Below the pieces are notes generated by a model. That model did not search any database, was not told the origin of the DNA, and saw nothing but the letters and a program-made list of their open reading frames with translations. A DNA stretch of 14,342 bases from an uncultured Clostridia bacterium (GTDB lineage: Bacteria; Bacillota; Clostridia; UMGS1810). Position numbers and translations under genes: made by a program. Numbering within the stretch: the first letter of the stretch is position 1; each line of letters begins with the position of its first letter. Shown here in pieces: positions 13,230 through 14,342 of the stretch. The DNA lies in assembly GCA_905210855.1 (NCBI GenBank), contig CAJLYL010000043.1, positions 1-14,342 on the forward strand, in the 5' to 3' direction.

Positions 13230-14129
13230 CTATTTTACAATACCCAAACTGCGAAAAAAATCGCCGCTTGATATTCCGTAAGGACGATTGTTCCGTCGGA
13301 GCATATAAAGACTTTCGGGGTCATGAGTTATGCGGCTGATTCCCTCGGTGCATGACAGGCTCATGCGGAAGCCGAGCTCATCAAGCACGGGGCGAGCCTC
13401 GGCGCTTGCCGCACCGAAAGGATATACCATGCATATCGGCGATTTTCCCGTTGCCGCGGCGATTTTCTCATTGGCGGTGCCGAGGTCGGTTTTCAGCCGA
13501 GCCTGATATTCGGCGGCGCTCTCGGAGCGCATTTTTGCACAGCCGCGCCGACCGTTCATCATTTTGTGCAGATTGTAGGTGTGGTTTTGAAAGCTCACCA
13601 ACCCCGATTCAGCCATTTCTGAAATATTATCCCAGCACAGGTTTGCGTAGTTTGGATTCATGTCGCCGCTCTCGGTGTAGTTGTCTGATTCTATGGCAAT
13701 GGGGGATATTGTTGCCTTCACGTTTTGCTCCTTCAGTATGGGGTATACGTAGACATAATTGTTGTAGTAGCCGTCGTCAATTGTTATCATGGCGCATTTT
13801 TCCGGCAGATTGTTCCGTAAATCGACATAGCCCGTCAGGTCGTCACAGGTCACAAATTCGTATCCGAGCGATTTAAGATACAGTATATCTTGCTCAAAAA
13901 GCTGCGGCGTTACGGTGTACTTTCCGCATTTTGAAGGAACTTTTGAAAAATTGTGATACATGAGAATTACTACGGGTATTCCGTATGCATCATCGGGCTG
14001 CGCGTCGCCTGACGTCGGGAGCACATTGCCTGCCGGGAATCCGCAGGATATGAGCACGCCGATTGCTATGCCGGCTATTGCGGCAGCCGCCGCGGCAAAT
14101 ATGCGGCGCACATTCAGATTTATAATCAA
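13230..14129 (-). CDS. Membrane-anchored polysaccharide deacetylase (NodB domain)
   Basis: Extracytoplasmic carbohydrate esterase 4 family member, 299 residues. The N-terminus is hydrophobic (residues 9-28), ending LISC with Cys29, a possible lipobox, so it may be a lipoprotein; otherwise it is a signal anchor. The catalytic domain begins IPVVILMYHNFS (51-62), a start shared with IcaB/PgaB-like deacetylases. It contains ITIDDGYYNN with the Asp118-Asp119 pair, the metal-binding HTYNLH with His183 and His188, and MVYPFGAAS (235-242). All main NodB motifs are present. The substrate could be peptidoglycan, poly-N-acetylglucosamine or another N-acetylated glycan; the sequence does not decide. Start is TTG with AGAGGAGAG about ten bases upstream; an ATG at 14137 is followed at once by a stop. 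It has its own promoter and is 82 bases from the next gene. Confidence 0.9.
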   Translation of the reverse strand: MIINLNVRRIFAAAAAAIAGIAIGVLISCGFPAGNVLPTSGDAQPDDAYGIPVVILMYHNFSKVPSKCGKYTVTPQLFEQDILYLKSLGYEFVTCDDLTGYVDLRNNLPEKCAMITIDDGYYNNYVYVYPILKEQNVKATISPIAIESDNYTESGDMNPNYANLCWDNISEMAESGLVSFQNHTYNLHKMMNGRRGCAKMRSESAAEYQARLKTDLGTANEKIAAATGKSPICMVYPFGAASAEARPVLDELGFRMSLSCTEGISRITHDPESLYMLRRNNRPYGISSGDFFRSLGIVK

Positions 14130-14190
14130 TTTGGCATCTCTCCTCTGCGAAAGATACTATAAATATATTCAAAGAAAAAATCTTTTATTA

Positions 14191-14219
14191 ATTTTATATA
14201 CAAAAACAGGGCGCGTCAA
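14191..14219 (-). promoter_or_regulatory. Promoter of the polysaccharide deacetylase gene
   Basis: Minus strand TTGACG (14219-14214), 17-base spacer, TAAAAT (14196-14191); ten of twelve positions match consensus. The -35 box lies inside the upstream gene's terminator hairpin. The expected start is near 14184, giving a leader of about 55 bases. Confidence 0.55.
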
Positions 14220-14239
14220 AATGTTTTGCCGCATCCCTG
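14202..14239 (-). terminator. Intrinsic terminator of the gene at the right edge
   Basis: CAGGG and CCCTG at the ends (14239-14235 and 14211-14207) continue inward, after a bulged A and a G-A mismatch, with TGCG/CGCG and CAAAA/TTTTG. The hairpin is followed on the minus strand by five T residues (14206-14202). It lies 35 bases after the stop of the partial gene. Confidence 0.75.
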
Positions 14240-14273
14240 ATTTGAAAAATGAATTTATAACAGACTATATAAA

Positions 14274-14342
14274 TTACACATATTTCCTTACGAGGCCAAA
14301 GCCCAAAAATGCCGCCATTGCTGCAAGGGCAATGCCTATCGC
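14274..14342 (-). CDS. C-terminal end of an unidentified gene with a terminal membrane segment (partial)
   Basis: Only the last 22 codons are inside the window, ending TAA at 14276-14274. They encode a hydrophobic Ala/Gly/Leu-rich stretch (IALAAMAAFLGFGL) closed by a basic RKYV end. This is the pattern of a single C-terminal membrane anchor with a positive stop-transfer end. A terminator follows at the right distance, which supports a real gene end. The protein's identity cannot be told. Confidence 0.6.
   Translation of the reverse strand, partial: AIGIALAAMAAFLGFGLVRKYV

Overview
The window looks like chromosomal DNA from a member of the Bacillota, most likely an anaerobic clostridium of the Oscillospiraceae/Ruminococcaceae type. 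The evidence is strong Shine-Dalgarno sites, TTG/GTG starts, sigma-A-like promoters with extended -10 boxes, a lipoprotein-alr-MazE-MazF order like that of Bacillus and Clostridium, and a clostridial form of MurC. The genus assignment is inference. There are no phage, IS, CRISPR, rRNA or tRNA signals. Most of the window is conserved core gene content; the novelty lies in small details.

Left half, plus strand. Positions 1-3483 hold four genes of a branched-chain amino-acid ABC transporter in the order livH (5' end outside the window), livM, livG, livF, tightly packed as one operon. A 167-bp gap with two promoter-like sequences and a strong hairpin leads to a lone membrane acyltransferase-3 family gene. 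Next, with its own strong promoter, is an unrecognised 176-residue soluble protein, then a class I glutamate dehydrogenase (gdhA), an intrinsic terminator, and murC (cell-wall precursor ligase). Liv uptake and GdhA both bear on amino-acid nitrogen metabolism.

Right half, minus strand. Read in transcription order from the right edge: the last codons of an unseen gene ending in a membrane segment, with a terminator; a membrane-anchored polysaccharide deacetylase; then a run of closely spaced genes. That run is a two-helix membrane protein, an AcpS-NnrD fusion (holo-ACP synthase joined to NAD(P)H-hydrate dehydratase), a LolA/GerS-like lipoprotein, alanine racemase, a MazE-type antitoxin, a MazF toxin and a small exported protein. 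This reproduces the acpS-ydcC-alr-ndoAI-ndoA order of Bacillus subtilis. A perfect consensus promoter sits just behind alr and can drive the toxin-antitoxin pair separately. The run converges on murC, and the two share a bidirectional terminator.

I did not find a clearly new multi-gene system. The best leads are the AcpS-NnrD fusion without an NnrE domain, the leader of the acyltransferase gene, the GerS-like lipoprotein beside alr, the start region of the antitoxin, and two uncharacterised proteins (176 and 158 residues).
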